From IMG/VR virus record IMGVR_UViG_3300042898_001429, positions 30,523-94,522 of that record: DNA of 64,000 nucleotides. The stretch is one strand, 5' to 3'. A program made the position numbers and the translations under genes. Of the stretch, positions 43,660 through 50,314 are shown in pieces (position 1 is the stretch's first letter; each line of letters starts with the position of its first letter). Source of the DNA: a virus. A model generated the notes under the pieces. It saw only the letters and a list, made by a program, of their open reading frames with translations, was not told where the DNA came from and did not search any database.

Positions 43660-43790
43660 CAATAAATTCCCTCACAACAAGAGTCCCTAGAGCCACAAGA
43701 TTCGCACCGATAATGAGCGTGTTCAGGGCGCATTTGACCGCCACACCACACACATTGCTCAGACAGGTCACAGACTTTCTCATCTGACAT
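43659..43790 (-). CDS. Zinc-ribbon microprotein (43 aa)
   Basis: A 43-residue frame: MSDEKVCDLSEQCVWCGGQM then YRCESCGSRDSCCEGIY. Two CxxC pairs (CVWC, CESC) make a zinc ribbon. Its start overlaps the stop of the gene upstream (TAATG) and its stop overlaps the glycosyltransferase ATG (TGATG). Likely a small regulator or RNA/DNA binder; no partner is known. Confidence 0.72.
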   Translation of the reverse strand: MSDEKVCDLSEQCVWCGGQMRPEHAHYRCESCGSRDSCCEGIY

Positions 43791-44263
43791 TAGTCGTAAT
43801 CTGTTCCAGATTCCTGGACAAAGTTGTTGAGGTCAGTGTGCAAGACAGTTGGGTCAGGCCAATCTTCTGCTGTAGCAGGACTTCCCAATCCGTGGCGGTT
43901 GTAATCATTGTAATCAATGAGGTCTACTGCCCCACGCTTAGGGTGATGTAATTCCATCATCATTCCCATATGTACACCCTTCCAACCTGATGGATGCTTG
44001 ATTTCATAAACAGTAGTGTCATAGTCAGAGTTAAACCGCACATTTCCCAATCGTCCATGCGCTGGGTTGTTTACCTCATACTTTTGGCGAAACTGCTCAT
44101 TTTCACGATTTTGCTTTGAAAGTACATGGTGTTCATAGTCTTGAAAACCGTCGGCTTGTGCCATACCATCAAGAAGGTGTTGACCAAAGGCAGCGCCTGC
44201 AATCTCGTTCTCTTCACGCTTGGACATGCCAAACTGTTCACTAAAGTGTTCTTTTCCAGGCAT
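43790..44263 (-). CDS. Hypothetical accessory protein (157 aa)
   Basis: A 157-residue His/Asn-rich protein starting MPGKEHFSEQFGMSKREENE, with the EH and QFG features shared by several proteins in this accessory region. YDTTVYEIKHPSGWKGVHMG and MMMELHHPKRGAVDLIDYND suggest an alpha/beta fold with several conserved-looking His. No known family; could be a small effector packaged in the head. Confidence 0.55.
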   Translation of the reverse strand: MPGKEHFSEQFGMSKREENEIAGAAFGQHLLDGMAQADGFQDYEHHVLSKQNRENEQFRQKYEVNNPAHGRLGNVRFNSDYDTTVYEIKHPSGWKGVHMGMMMELHHPKRGAVDLIDYNDYNRHGLGSPATAEDWPDPTVLHTDLNNFVQESGTDYD

Positions 44264-44269
44264 CTTGTC

Positions 44270-44428
44270 CTACTTCTGTACGTCTAGAGTAATAATCCAC
44301 TCAGTTTCAGCAAGACGCTGAACACCCATGGTGATAGAACGCTTAAAACCATTGCTAGTTGCCATGTTCTGAGCAATAGAGATGGCTTCACTTTGCGAAA
44401 CAGTATGAACTGGGTACTTTACGACCAT
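44270..44428 (-). CDS. Small hypothetical protein (52 aa)
   Basis: A 52-residue frame: MVVKYPVHTVSQSEAISIAQ then ITMGVQRLAETEWIITLDVQ. The helix-strand-strand order looks like a compact alpha/beta fold. It overlaps the upstream gene end by 10 bp and ends 6 bp before the next start. Not recognised. Confidence 0.55.
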   Translation of the reverse strand: MVVKYPVHTVSQSEAISIAQNMATSNGFKRSITMGVQRLAETEWIITLDVQK

Positions 44429-44634
44429 GCTTTATTCCAACTCTTTAAAGAGTCCCTAGTGCCATCAAGGGTATCGTCCAACACGCAACTTGGTTCTTCA
44501 CAAATCAAAATCTTGTGGGCTTGTTCAATAACATCCAATGATTCTATTTGAAGATTTCTCATCAACTTTGATAAAGCCCAATTAGCAAGGATAATACCTT
44601 GCAATAAAAGAACTACTTTAACTCGCTTTGTCAT
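44419..44634 (-). CDS. Small membrane-associated protein (71 aa)
   Basis: A 71-residue protein; MTKRVKVVLLLQGIILANWA is chosen as the start because its ATG overlaps the upstream stop (ATGA). One hydrophobic helix at residues 6-20 is followed by a soluble part with two Cys (ILICEEPSCVLDD). Possibly membrane-tethered. Not recognised. Confidence 0.55.
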   Translation of the reverse strand: MTKRVKVVLLLQGIILANWALSKLMRNLQIESLDVIEQAHKILICEEPSCVLDDTLDGTRDSLKSWNKAWS

Positions 44635-45581
44635 GCTTCCCAAGGGAGTTTGTAGTTAACTTCATCTGGGTGGTGTTGGTGCTCTAAATAATCGTCAGGT
44701 CCAAAAATGTCACGTTGCCCACCTTTACCAGTGCCTTGAACTTTAAATTGCTGAGACAATGCAACCCAGTCAGGATTCTTCTTATCTGCTGGCTCATATT
44801 CAGGAACTTTCATGGTGTTTTTGTAGTCAAACGCAAAATCACCCATATCAGTAGATTGACCAGTTCCAAATGAACCTTTACGTTGCCCTTCAGGAACATT
44901 GACACTTTCAGGTCGTAGTACTGCTTGAGGGATTGGTTTATCTTTACGTATGCTAGGAATTACTGGAGAAGCACCTAGTGCAGTTCCTGGGTCACTTGCA
45001 AACTTTCGGTCAGAACCAATGGAGCGTCCTAAGAGTTCAACACCTTTAGCACGGTATGCTTGGCAGTTAGGGTGATTACAAGATGGTCCTGCAATTTTCA
45101 AGAACAGCAGTCCTTGCTGACGGGCATTGGCCTCATCAGTAGTACGGGGAGTGTTGCGGTCAAAAGATGACGCACGAGGTCCTGCTGCAATATCCATTCC
45201 ACCAAAGCCAGAGGCACGGTATGAACCATGGGTATCAGCAGCATCAAAGTCGCTACTTCCACCAGTGTTTTTTCCGCCATCAACCATTGCTGAACCTACA
45301 AAGTGTTCACTTTCAGCGACAGCGGCGGCACTCTTGTCAGCCGCTCTAGTGATACCAAATTGTGTTGCTCCTGACCCACGTGTTCTTTCACGAGAAGCAC
45401 GGAGTGCGCTGTAGTTAGCGTCAATATTGGAAAAACCCTTACGCATGTCTTCAATGCGCTCTGGCGTGTAGTAACTGTCTTCTCCACCTTGTTCAATCTC
45501 AATGAGTTCTGAATCAGACGGGCCAGTCATACCCCCAAACTGGCTAGTAGACAATTTACTGTTATCAGGATTATTTGACAT
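44631..45581 (-). CDS. Large disordered accessory protein (316 aa), possibly virion-packaged
   Basis: A 316-residue protein rich in Gly, Ser, Asp, Ala and Arg. It carries STSQFGGMTGPSDSELIEI at the start and GSGATQFGITRAADKSAAAV near residue 70, so the QFG tripeptide occurs twice. A Cys/His knuckle, GPSCNHPNCQAYRAKG, is near residue 175. Otherwise it looks disordered. The composition suits a capsid-internal or scaffold-like protein; no known family. Confidence 0.55.
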   Translation of the reverse strand: MSNNPDNSKLSTSQFGGMTGPSDSELIEIEQGGEDSYYTPERIEDMRKGFSNIDANYSALRASRERTRGSGATQFGITRAADKSAAAVAESEHFVGSAMVDGGKNTGGSSDFDAADTHGSYRASGFGGMDIAAGPRASSFDRNTPRTTDEANARQQGLLFLKIAGPSCNHPNCQAYRAKGVELLGRSIGSDRKFASDPGTALGASPVIPSIRKDKPIPQAVLRPESVNVPEGQRKGSFGTGQSTDMGDFAFDYKNTMKVPEYEPADKKNPDWVALSQQFKVQGTGKGGQRDIFGPDDYLEHQHHPDEVNYKLPWEA

Positions 45582-45585
45582 ACAA

Positions 45586-45921
45586 CTATTCTACATCATC
45601 AAATAATGTGGGTTTGTGCCCAGTATCAAAGTGCTTACGGCGATAACGGGGCTTTTTAAATGTTTCCCCAGGTAACCCATTATTAATCGCATTTAGAACT
45701 GTACTATCCTCGTCTTTAGTAACGGGTACGTTCTTTACTACTTTTCCTTCGGGCTTATCTTCAGCCGCTGATGCTCGTGCTGCTTCAGCCTTTCCTTGTT
45801 CTGCAAGGTTTGCTGCGTTCTCTGCTTCTTTCTTTTTACGCCATTCCGCCATCTTGCGGTCTTTGTTAGGCGTAAAGTCTGGGCCAGAGAACCTGTCGTA
45901 GTCTTTACCTGATAGTCCCAT
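45586..45921 (-). CDS. Small charged protein (111 aa)
   Basis: A 111-residue protein starting MGLSGKDYDRFSGPDFTPNK, with a helical, Lys/Glu/Ala-rich middle (KMAEWRKKKEAENAANLAEQ) and a basic end (KPRYRRKHFDTGHKPTLFDD). Probably a disordered or helical nucleic-acid or capsid binder. It overlaps the next gene by one base. Not recognised. Confidence 0.55.
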   Translation of the reverse strand: MGLSGKDYDRFSGPDFTPNKDRKMAEWRKKKEAENAANLAEQGKAEAARASAAEDKPEGKVVKNVPVTKDEDSTVLNAINNGLPGETFKKPRYRRKHFDTGHKPTLFDDVE

Positions 45922-46076
45922 TAGTTGGACTCATCATAATGATACATCTGCTGGTACTCTACATCACTTGTTTTAAACTTACGTAGTTTCCCAGTTCTGT
46001 CGTAATACAAGGTGTTACCCTCATCATCCGTGTACTCATTCTCTTCTGGGTCACTCCAGCGCTTAGATGTTGGCAT
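45921..46076 (-). CDS. Small hypothetical protein (51 aa)
   Basis: A 51-residue acidic protein, MPTSKRWSDPEENEYTDDEG then NTLYYDRTGKLRKFKTSDVE, with a Trp/Tyr hairpin-like pattern. It ends exactly at the start of the next gene (TAATG) and begins 9 bp after the holin-like gene. Not recognised. Confidence 0.55.
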   Translation of the reverse strand: MPTSKRWSDPEENEYTDDEGNTLYYDRTGKLRKFKTSDVEYQQMYHYDESN

Positions 46077-46085
46077 ATAGATAGT

Positions 46086-46319
46086 CTACTTCTTTGCGCC
46101 TTTGTCAACCTTGTTGAAGACATCATTTATTTCGTCGGCGTCAATCTTGCCGTCATCCATGTAGGCACGGGCTAAACCTTCAATAACAGTGGCAACGCCA
46201 CCAACACCAGCCATTAGGACTGCCTTCCAGAGGTCAACACCAGCAATAGCACCCGCACCCACCACAGATAAGCCAGATGCGGCAAAAACGGCAAGGATAC
46301 GAAGGATAATCTGTTTCAC
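46086..46319 (-). CDS. Small membrane protein with EF-hand-like tail (holin candidate)
   Basis: A 77-residue protein: two hydrophobic segments, ILRILAVFAASGLSVVGAGA and LWKAVLMAGVGGVATVIEGL, then YMDDGKIDADEINDVFNKVD. The last part resembles a Ca-binding EF-hand loop (D-x-G-x-I-D-x-x-E). Membrane helices followed by such a loop are found in actinophage holins. ATG shares a base with the glycosyltransferase stop. Confidence 0.55.
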   Translation of the reverse strand: MKQIILRILAVFAASGLSVVGAGAIAGVDLWKAVLMAGVGGVATVIEGLARAYMDDGKIDADEINDVFNKVDKGAKK

Positions 46320-47023
46320 TAATCCATTTTAGCAAAAAATTCAAGTATTTTATTCCTACTAGCGGCATGCAAGCCATCATGACTGTTGCCACGTATTGTT
46401 GATTGGCTTTCTGCTAGTTCTACAAACATTGGGTAGACATAGGTAACACAATCATTAAATAGTACGTTCTCTGCTATCCCCATATTGACAATAGTTTTTA
46501 TCAATCCATCTTTAATATGCTTAGATACCAAGGTTTGGGCGTACTCTCGGTGTATAAGGTATACCCCACTGCTCCAGTCCTCCCCTTTGTCCCGTTCCCG
46601 TAGTCTCATATGGCTGTCCTGCCATTCAATACGTATAGAAGACATCTGAAAAACAACACATTCTTCTGGAAGTTGCTCAAACAAGTCTTTCCATGAGATT
46701 TTCCAATTTTTCACTAATTCAAAAGACATATCATCTTCAAAGAAAATAGCGTATGGTGAGTCACTTGTGTTTAACCAATGTTCTATTGCCAAAAAGTGGG
46801 ATGCAGCACAAGCGTGCTCAGTAGGCATCATGACGGGATTTTGCTCTATAACAACACCCTGTGCTTCTAAATCCTTAGCAGCATCTATAGCGGTTACAAA
46901 TGAAAAGTCAGTAATACCATGCTCTTCAAATTGAGCAATCATATTTTCTTTTCGTTCAGGGCTTCGTTCCAAATTAATAACATAAATAGGGCCAAAGCCC
47001 TCAAAATTGTGTGGGGTATTCAT
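46319..47023 (-). CDS. Family 25-type glycosyltransferase
   Basis: A 234-residue protein. GPIYVINLERSPERKENMIA is the GT25 N-terminal signature ('vyvInL.r...R...m'), and SFVTAIDA then ACAASHFLAIEHWLN and AIFFEDDMSF provide the ED-D motif of this LPS-type galactosyl/glucosyltransferase family. It probably transfers sugar to a glycan or protein at the membrane or in the cytosol. Together with the GT2-like gene and the methyltransferase, this suggests a small glycosylation set. Confidence 0.85.
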   Translation of the reverse strand: MNTPHNFEGFGPIYVINLERSPERKENMIAQFEEHGITDFSFVTAIDAAKDLEAQGVVIEQNPVMMPTEHACAASHFLAIEHWLNTSDSPYAIFFEDDMSFELVKNWKISWKDLFEQLPEECVVFQMSSIRIEWQDSHMRLRERDKGEDWSSGVYLIHREYAQTLVSKHIKDGLIKTIVNMGIAENVLFNDCVTYVYPMFVELAESQSTIRGNSHDGLHAASRNKILEFFAKMD

Positions 47024-47049
47024 GACCGATAGTTTACTTGTTTTGCTTA

Positions 47050-47205
47050 TTAAGCGTCAGAAAAGTCTTTTTCTTCTTCTTTTTTAGGCTTGTAAGAAGG
47101 GTGATTCCTCTTAGTAGCCTCAATGCGGTCAAACTGTGCGCTTAACTTGCGCTGACGGTACTGGTCTAGATACACCACGTTGGTTTGGTCTTCAGCCATT
47201 GCCAT
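47050..47205 (-). CDS. Small charged protein (51 aa)
   Basis: A 51-residue protein, MAMAEDQTNVVYLDQYRQRK then LSAQFDRIEATKRNHPSYKP, mostly helical and Lys/Glu-rich. It starts 3 bp after the neighbouring gene stop. Not recognised. Confidence 0.55.
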   Translation of the reverse strand: MAMAEDQTNVVYLDQYRQRKLSAQFDRIEATKRNHPSYKPKKEEEKDFSDA

Positions 47206-47207
47206 TA

Positions 47208-47381
47208 TTATTCGTTTCGGCTATCTGGACGATTTTTACCGAGAGCCTCATCCAAGTCAGGTAAAAATCTTTCAGGGTTCTTCTCGTACATGTTAGGGAA
47301 CTTGCGAGTTGCAGACGCTGCAAGGTATTCTTCCCACGTTGGTTTAGCAGGACGGGAGAACTGTTCAGGGTTAAGAACCAT
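47208..47381 (-). CDS. Small hypothetical protein (57 aa)
   Basis: A 57-residue protein; start MVLNPEQFSRPAKPTWEEYL chosen over a longer TTG-initiated frame, which would run into the Zn-ribbon gene. KFPNMYEKNPERFLPDLDEA looks helical with Pro breaks. Role unknown. Confidence 0.55.
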   Translation of the reverse strand: MVLNPEQFSRPAKPTWEEYLAASATRKFPNMYEKNPERFLPDLDEALGKNRPDSRNE

Positions 47382-47403
47382 AACTACCAGTTTACTTCTT
47401 AAA

Positions 47404-47577
47404 TTATCCGCCGTTGCGGTAAAAACCACGCCCAATAAGGTTAATAACAGGCGCAGAGAAGATTCTTTTCAACTCGCCAGCACATACAGGACAGTTTTCT
47501 TGTAACTGTGGCTTATGAACAGACCGTTCCTCTTCATAATAGTGCTCATTGGTGCATTTGTACTGATAAATTGCCAT
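47404..47577 (-). CDS. FmdB-type zinc-ribbon protein (57 aa)
   Basis: A 57-residue protein: MAIYQYKCTNEHYYEEERSV, then ENCPVCAGELKRIFSAPV and LIGRGFYRNGG. The 'Y.Y.C..gh......s.......CP.C.....r.fs.p.....G.GFY' pattern is that of FmdB-like putative regulatory proteins, with a CxxC zinc knuckle (residues about 29-32) and a second ligand near residue 8. FmdB-type proteins occur in many actinobacteria; in phages the role is unknown. Confidence 0.75.
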   Translation of the reverse strand: MAIYQYKCTNEHYYEEERSVHKPQLQENCPVCAGELKRIFSAPVINLIGRGFYRNGG

Positions 47578-47639
47578 TTTGTGTCCTACTCAACCCGAAA
47601 AATTTTGTATTTCTGGGGATAACTCTCTAATAATCTACT

Positions 47640-48071
47640 TTAAAACTTCTCTTTAGCAGCATGTGGGTAACTTTTTGCATAATCATCCATCTCATTACCG
47701 CTGTAGTTGAAGTCACTATCATACACAACGGGTACATAGACGGTTTTACCCTCTTTAGCGAGGTCACTAGCGGCTTGTACACGATGGTGACCTTGTCCCA
47801 TGGTGAAAGTACCATCTTGTTCAGGGACAATCGTGACATGACGCCGTACACCCTCTTTAGCAATGGTGTCTTTCAACCCTTTACTCTTCTTGTCTTCCCA
47901 TAACTCGTCCATGGTCTGCTCAGGTGCTACCAAAATTTTACCTGTTTCTGGGTCCACATCCTGAACATATTCACCCTGACGGTCAACCGAATCGGACACG
48001 AGACCCTTGATTTCATCACCAGTCATGAATAACTTGTACTGGTAGGGGCTTAGATGGTTACGTGCAGACAT
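47640..48071 (-). CDS. ParB/sulfiredoxin-like nuclease-domain protein (copy 1)
   Basis: A 143-residue protein. GTFTMGQGHHRVQAASDLAK is the 'GhHR..Aa..L' motif of ParB/sulfiredoxin-like domains, and TVYVPVVYDSDFNYSGN the following strand. The N-terminus MSARNHLSPYQYKLFMTGDE has the MSxxxH start shared in this cluster. A full ParB with HTH and dimer domain is absent, so it is more likely an enzyme of the ParB/Srx fold than a partition protein. Confidence 0.7.
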   Translation of the reverse strand: MSARNHLSPYQYKLFMTGDEIKGLVSDSVDRQGEYVQDVDPETGKILVAPEQTMDELWEDKKSKGLKDTIAKEGVRRHVTIVPEQDGTFTMGQGHHRVQAASDLAKEGKTVYVPVVYDSDFNYSGNEMDDYAKSYPHAAKEKF

Positions 48072-48073
48072 TC

Positions 48074-48511
48074 TTACTTATTATACTCTTCCACGTCAGA
48101 GGGGCCACGGCGCTTATGTTCAGGACTTCCAGGAATAGGGTCTTGGTCTGGACGTGCAGTACCACGAGATACTGACCCAAAGCGAGTTGCAAGACGCTTT
48201 TCATATCGGTGGCGAGGCTCTACTAGTGGAACAGGTGCTGTAGAGTCAAATTGGTTACTCGTGAAGTCTACGATGTATGGTCCACGGCTTGTGGGTACAT
48301 TCACAGCAGCATGACCGAAGTCGTCTCCAGCGTCATACGGCTGTAGGTGAGAACCAGATACACCACCATGTTCAATAAAATGGTCTGAGTATTCGTAGCA
48401 CATACCCTTTTGACGCTTGTCTGTATCAGAGAAGTCTTTGAAGTACCGCTCACCATGCGCTTGTGCAATTGTGCGTAGGTGGTCAGGGTTGATATGGTCA
48501 GATGCTGACAT
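48074..48511 (-). CDS. Cys-His-Asp hydrolase-like accessory protein (papain-like fold?)
   Basis: A 145-residue protein starting MSASDHINPDHLRTIAQAHG. KRQKGMCYEYSDHFIEHGGV contains C38 at the head of a helix. FGHAAVNVPTS supplies H67 in a strand and PYIVDFTSNQFD supplies D82. The order C-helix, H-strand, D-strand is that of papain/transglutaminase-like enzymes. It may be a protease, deamidase or similar effector. The assignment is from this triad alone. Confidence 0.5.
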   Translation of the reverse strand: MSASDHINPDHLRTIAQAHGERYFKDFSDTDKRQKGMCYEYSDHFIEHGGVSGSHLQPYDAGDDFGHAAVNVPTSRGPYIVDFTSNQFDSTAPVPLVEPRHRYEKRLATRFGSVSRGTARPDQDPIPGSPEHKRRGPSDVEEYNK

Positions 48512-48825
48512 TAGTAACCGTACTGTACTGGGATAAAGGAGTCAGGGTTCAAGTCGTGTGCGATAGCGGTGCGGTGGTGACCATCCATAATGGTAGGTGC
48601 ACCCTTGCGGTCATTCAACCGAACTGGTGTTTGTACACCATTTTTCTTAATATCTTCTCGTAAACCAGAATAGGTAAGGGAAGGACCCTTACTTTGATAT
48701 ACATGCTCTTGATATAGGTTTGAATCTTTAAGACTTGATGCACTTGGGTCGTCGTTAGCACCAAAATTAACTAGTTCACCTGCTGTAAAGAACAAACGAC
48801 GCTGTAGGTGTTCAGATGCTGACAT
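48511..48825 (-). CDS. ParB/sulfiredoxin-like nuclease-domain protein (copy 2)
   Basis: A 104-residue protein starting MSASEHLQRRLFFTAGELVN. KNGVQTPVRLNDRKGAPTIM then DGHHRTAIAHDLNPDSFIPV is the compact ParB/Srx core ('dG.HR...a..l'), with no HTH. Shorter than copy 1, with the same N-terminal start motif. One-base overlaps join it to genes on both sides. Confidence 0.72.
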   Translation of the reverse strand: MSASEHLQRRLFFTAGELVNFGANDDPSASSLKDSNLYQEHVYQSKGPSLTYSGLREDIKKNGVQTPVRLNDRKGAPTIMDGHHRTAIAHDLNPDSFIPVQYGY

Positions 48826-49553
48826 TACCAGTTCTTACGTTCTCTATTTTGGATGGTGATGTTACTCTCAGGCATTACCCCTGTGTAGTCCATCGGAAGT
48901 GTTGGTTGTTCTAACGTCTGCTTCTCACCGAACTGAGCCATGTTCAGGCTAGGGGAAGGGACCATGTAAGAGGTTGTATGGTACCGAATAGACTCATTAT
49001 CCATCATGTCGTAGTCTAAATCTGGTGTTTCAGTATTATTCTGGTACGGTACAACTTTATTTTGACGTAATGCGTTAAGTGCTGACTTGACCAGTGGGTG
49101 GTCTACGCCATGGTTACTGCGTGACAAGTTAATTGATGTAGGGACGTTATGACCCTTTTCCTGCAAGAAGTGTGCGTGTGCCTCGTTAGCAATGTCATCT
49201 GGGACAGTTACTGGATGAATCTTGGCGTGGGGAGAGATAGCAAGCCTTTGTACGTTAGGAACGTCCTCTGGTCCATCATATAGAGGTTCGTCGTCGTCAT
49301 TGGTCTTGTATGACCAGTGTGGGTTAATACGCTGTGCTGCTTGGTCTGCTGAGCCAACATGAATAACTGGTGCCTTCATGAACTCTGGACGTAGGTCGGC
49401 GTGGGTACCGTGATACACCTCAATGCCTTCGGGATTTTTTCTAAAATCAGGAGAAGGGTTCTGCATCTGTTGCATCAAAGCAAACCGTGGGTTAAAGTCC
49501 TTCGGTGCTTCAGATGTAACTGGAATCTTACCAAAGAGGTCTTTGTTGAGCAT
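48825..49553 (-). CDS. ADP-ribosyltransferase-like effector (putative, long form)
   Basis: A 242-residue protein. EGIEVYHGTHADLRPEFMKA then VIHVGSADQAAQRINP is similar to the first strand and NAD-binding 'hGt' of ADP-ribosyltransferase-like phage proteins, with an R/H pattern typical of 'polyvalent' ARTs. KVVPYQNNTETPD and TTSYMVPSPSLNMAQFGEKQ supply later strands and a QFG tripeptide. A catalytic Glu is not clearly placed. It may modify host proteins at infection onset. Confidence 0.5.
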   Translation of the reverse strand: MLNKDLFGKIPVTSEAPKDFNPRFALMQQMQNPSPDFRKNPEGIEVYHGTHADLRPEFMKAPVIHVGSADQAAQRINPHWSYKTNDDDEPLYDGPEDVPNVQRLAISPHAKIHPVTVPDDIANEAHAHFLQEKGHNVPTSINLSRSNHGVDHPLVKSALNALRQNKVVPYQNNTETPDLDYDMMDNESIRYHTTSYMVPSPSLNMAQFGEKQTLEQPTLPMDYTGVMPESNITIQNRERKNW

Positions 49554-49864
49554 TATTCAACCTGCTTCAGCGCAAGTGGGGAGATGGAGTGTTTGAGTAC
49601 TTCACCGTTCTCTGCCCAGTCCCAAGGTGCAGAATTAGGTAATTCAACAGAAAACACTGCATCACCGTACTCACGAGCGTTATTAATGTTTTCAGAGAGG
49701 TATACACCTTCAGGATGCCCTGCCTCGTGGGTTTCACCCTCTTCTAGACCTTCATAGCCTTCGGCAGGGTTGTGTGCTACTAATCCATGCTTCTTGATGG
49801 ATTCAACGTTTTTGCTATTCGTACCATGATAGAAGGTATGGAACTGGTGGCGATTAAGAGTCAC
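49553..49864 (-). CDS. ADP-ribosyltransferase / 2'-phosphotransferase-fold protein (putative, short form)
   Basis: A 103-residue protein. HTFYHGTNSKNVESIKKHGL is the 'yHgt....i...Gl' start of the ART fold, and GHPEGVYLSENINNAREYGD the 'G.ylt......a..yg' turn with a helix. FSVELP closes the sheet. It could use NAD to modify a protein, nucleic acid or small molecule. Next to the longer ART-like gene, it suggests a two-enzyme set or a recent duplication. Confidence 0.65.
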   Translation of the reverse strand: MTLNRHQFHTFYHGTNSKNVESIKKHGLVAHNPAEGYEGLEEGETHEAGHPEGVYLSENINNAREYGDAVFSVELPNSAPWDWAENGEVLKHSISPLALKQVE

Positions 49865-50100
49865 TTATAGTCCCAAGAGCCGATGCTTGTAGAGCATGAT
49901 GGACAAGTAAAACCATCTGGGTAGGAAGATTGAGGACCTTTACCAACATGAGACAAGCGTATTGCGTTTGTGTTCTTACGGTCAACTAGAGCGTATTCGG
50001 GGTCATTCTTTGCACAATCTGTACATATGGCTTCTTCACCAGTATCATACCCAACAATAGGGTTACCAGCACTTTCGTGAAAATGTTCGTTACGACTCAT
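49861..50100 (-). CDS. Zinc-finger protein (79 aa)
   Basis: A 79-residue protein with two CxxC-like pairs (EAICTDCAKND and FTCPSCSTSIG), likely a single zinc ribbon. It starts MSRNEHFHESAGNPIVGYDT, similar to the starts of other proteins in this cluster. parS copy 1 lies 15 bp upstream of its ATG. It overlaps the next gene by 4 bp. Confidence 0.68.
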   Translation of the reverse strand: MSRNEHFHESAGNPIVGYDTGEEAICTDCAKNDPEYALVDRKNTNAIRLSHVGKGPQSSYPDGFTCPSCSTSIGSWDYK

Positions 50101-50115
50101 CTACTAAGTTTACAA

Positions 50116-50131
50116 TGTTTCACGTGAAACA
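50116..50131. promoter_or_regulatory. parS site 1 (ParB-binding palindrome)
   Basis: TGTTTCACGTGAAACA, a perfect 16-bp palindrome identical to the actinobacterial/Bacillus-type parS consensus recognised by chromosomal ParB. It lies 15 bp upstream of the 49861-50100 start codon, within the leader of promoter 1. Confidence 0.85.
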
Positions 50132-50248
50132 ATTTGGAATAGGGCTATGAAATCCCAGTTTTTCCGTTATCGCATTTTCCATTATGGGGCTATATGGGGT
50201 GTTGCTGGTCTTTGGGGGGTGGACCCTGCCCCCATACCCCGTGAAAAT

Positions 50249-50269
50249 ACCCCCCTAACCATGGGGGGT
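50249..50269 (-). other. 5' hairpin at predicted transcript start of promoter 1
   Basis: ACCCCCC pairs with GGGGGGT around the loop ATGGTTA on the minus strand. The first stem base is exactly the predicted +1 of promoter 1. The rest of the 169-nt leader is G/C-rich near its start; only very short frames (at most 31 codons) occur in it. Confidence 0.55.
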
Positions 50270-50275
50270 ACTCTC

Positions 50276-50314
50276 ATCTTAGCACGGCTGAGGGGAAGCC
50301 GAGGGGGGGGGGGG
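50276..50314 (-). promoter_or_regulatory. Array promoter P1
   Basis: Minus-strand C12 tract and TCGGCT, 15 bp, -10 TAAGAT. The predicted +1 is 50269, 169 nt upstream of the 49861-50100 gene, so this is a leadered copy. It begins right at the end of the 50315-51040 gene. Confidence 0.75.

Noticed and set aside
47640-48825. A complete parABS system using the two ParB-fold genes
   Set aside because: Both proteins are only 104-143 residues, with no HTH or dimerisation domain and no ParA Walker motif nearby, so they are unlikely to bind the parS sites themselves.
50173-50276. Frame of 31 codons in the P1 leader (MRVPPMVRG...)
   Set aside because: Very short, overlaps the 5' hairpin and its ATG lies at the -10 box; no conserved feature supports translation.
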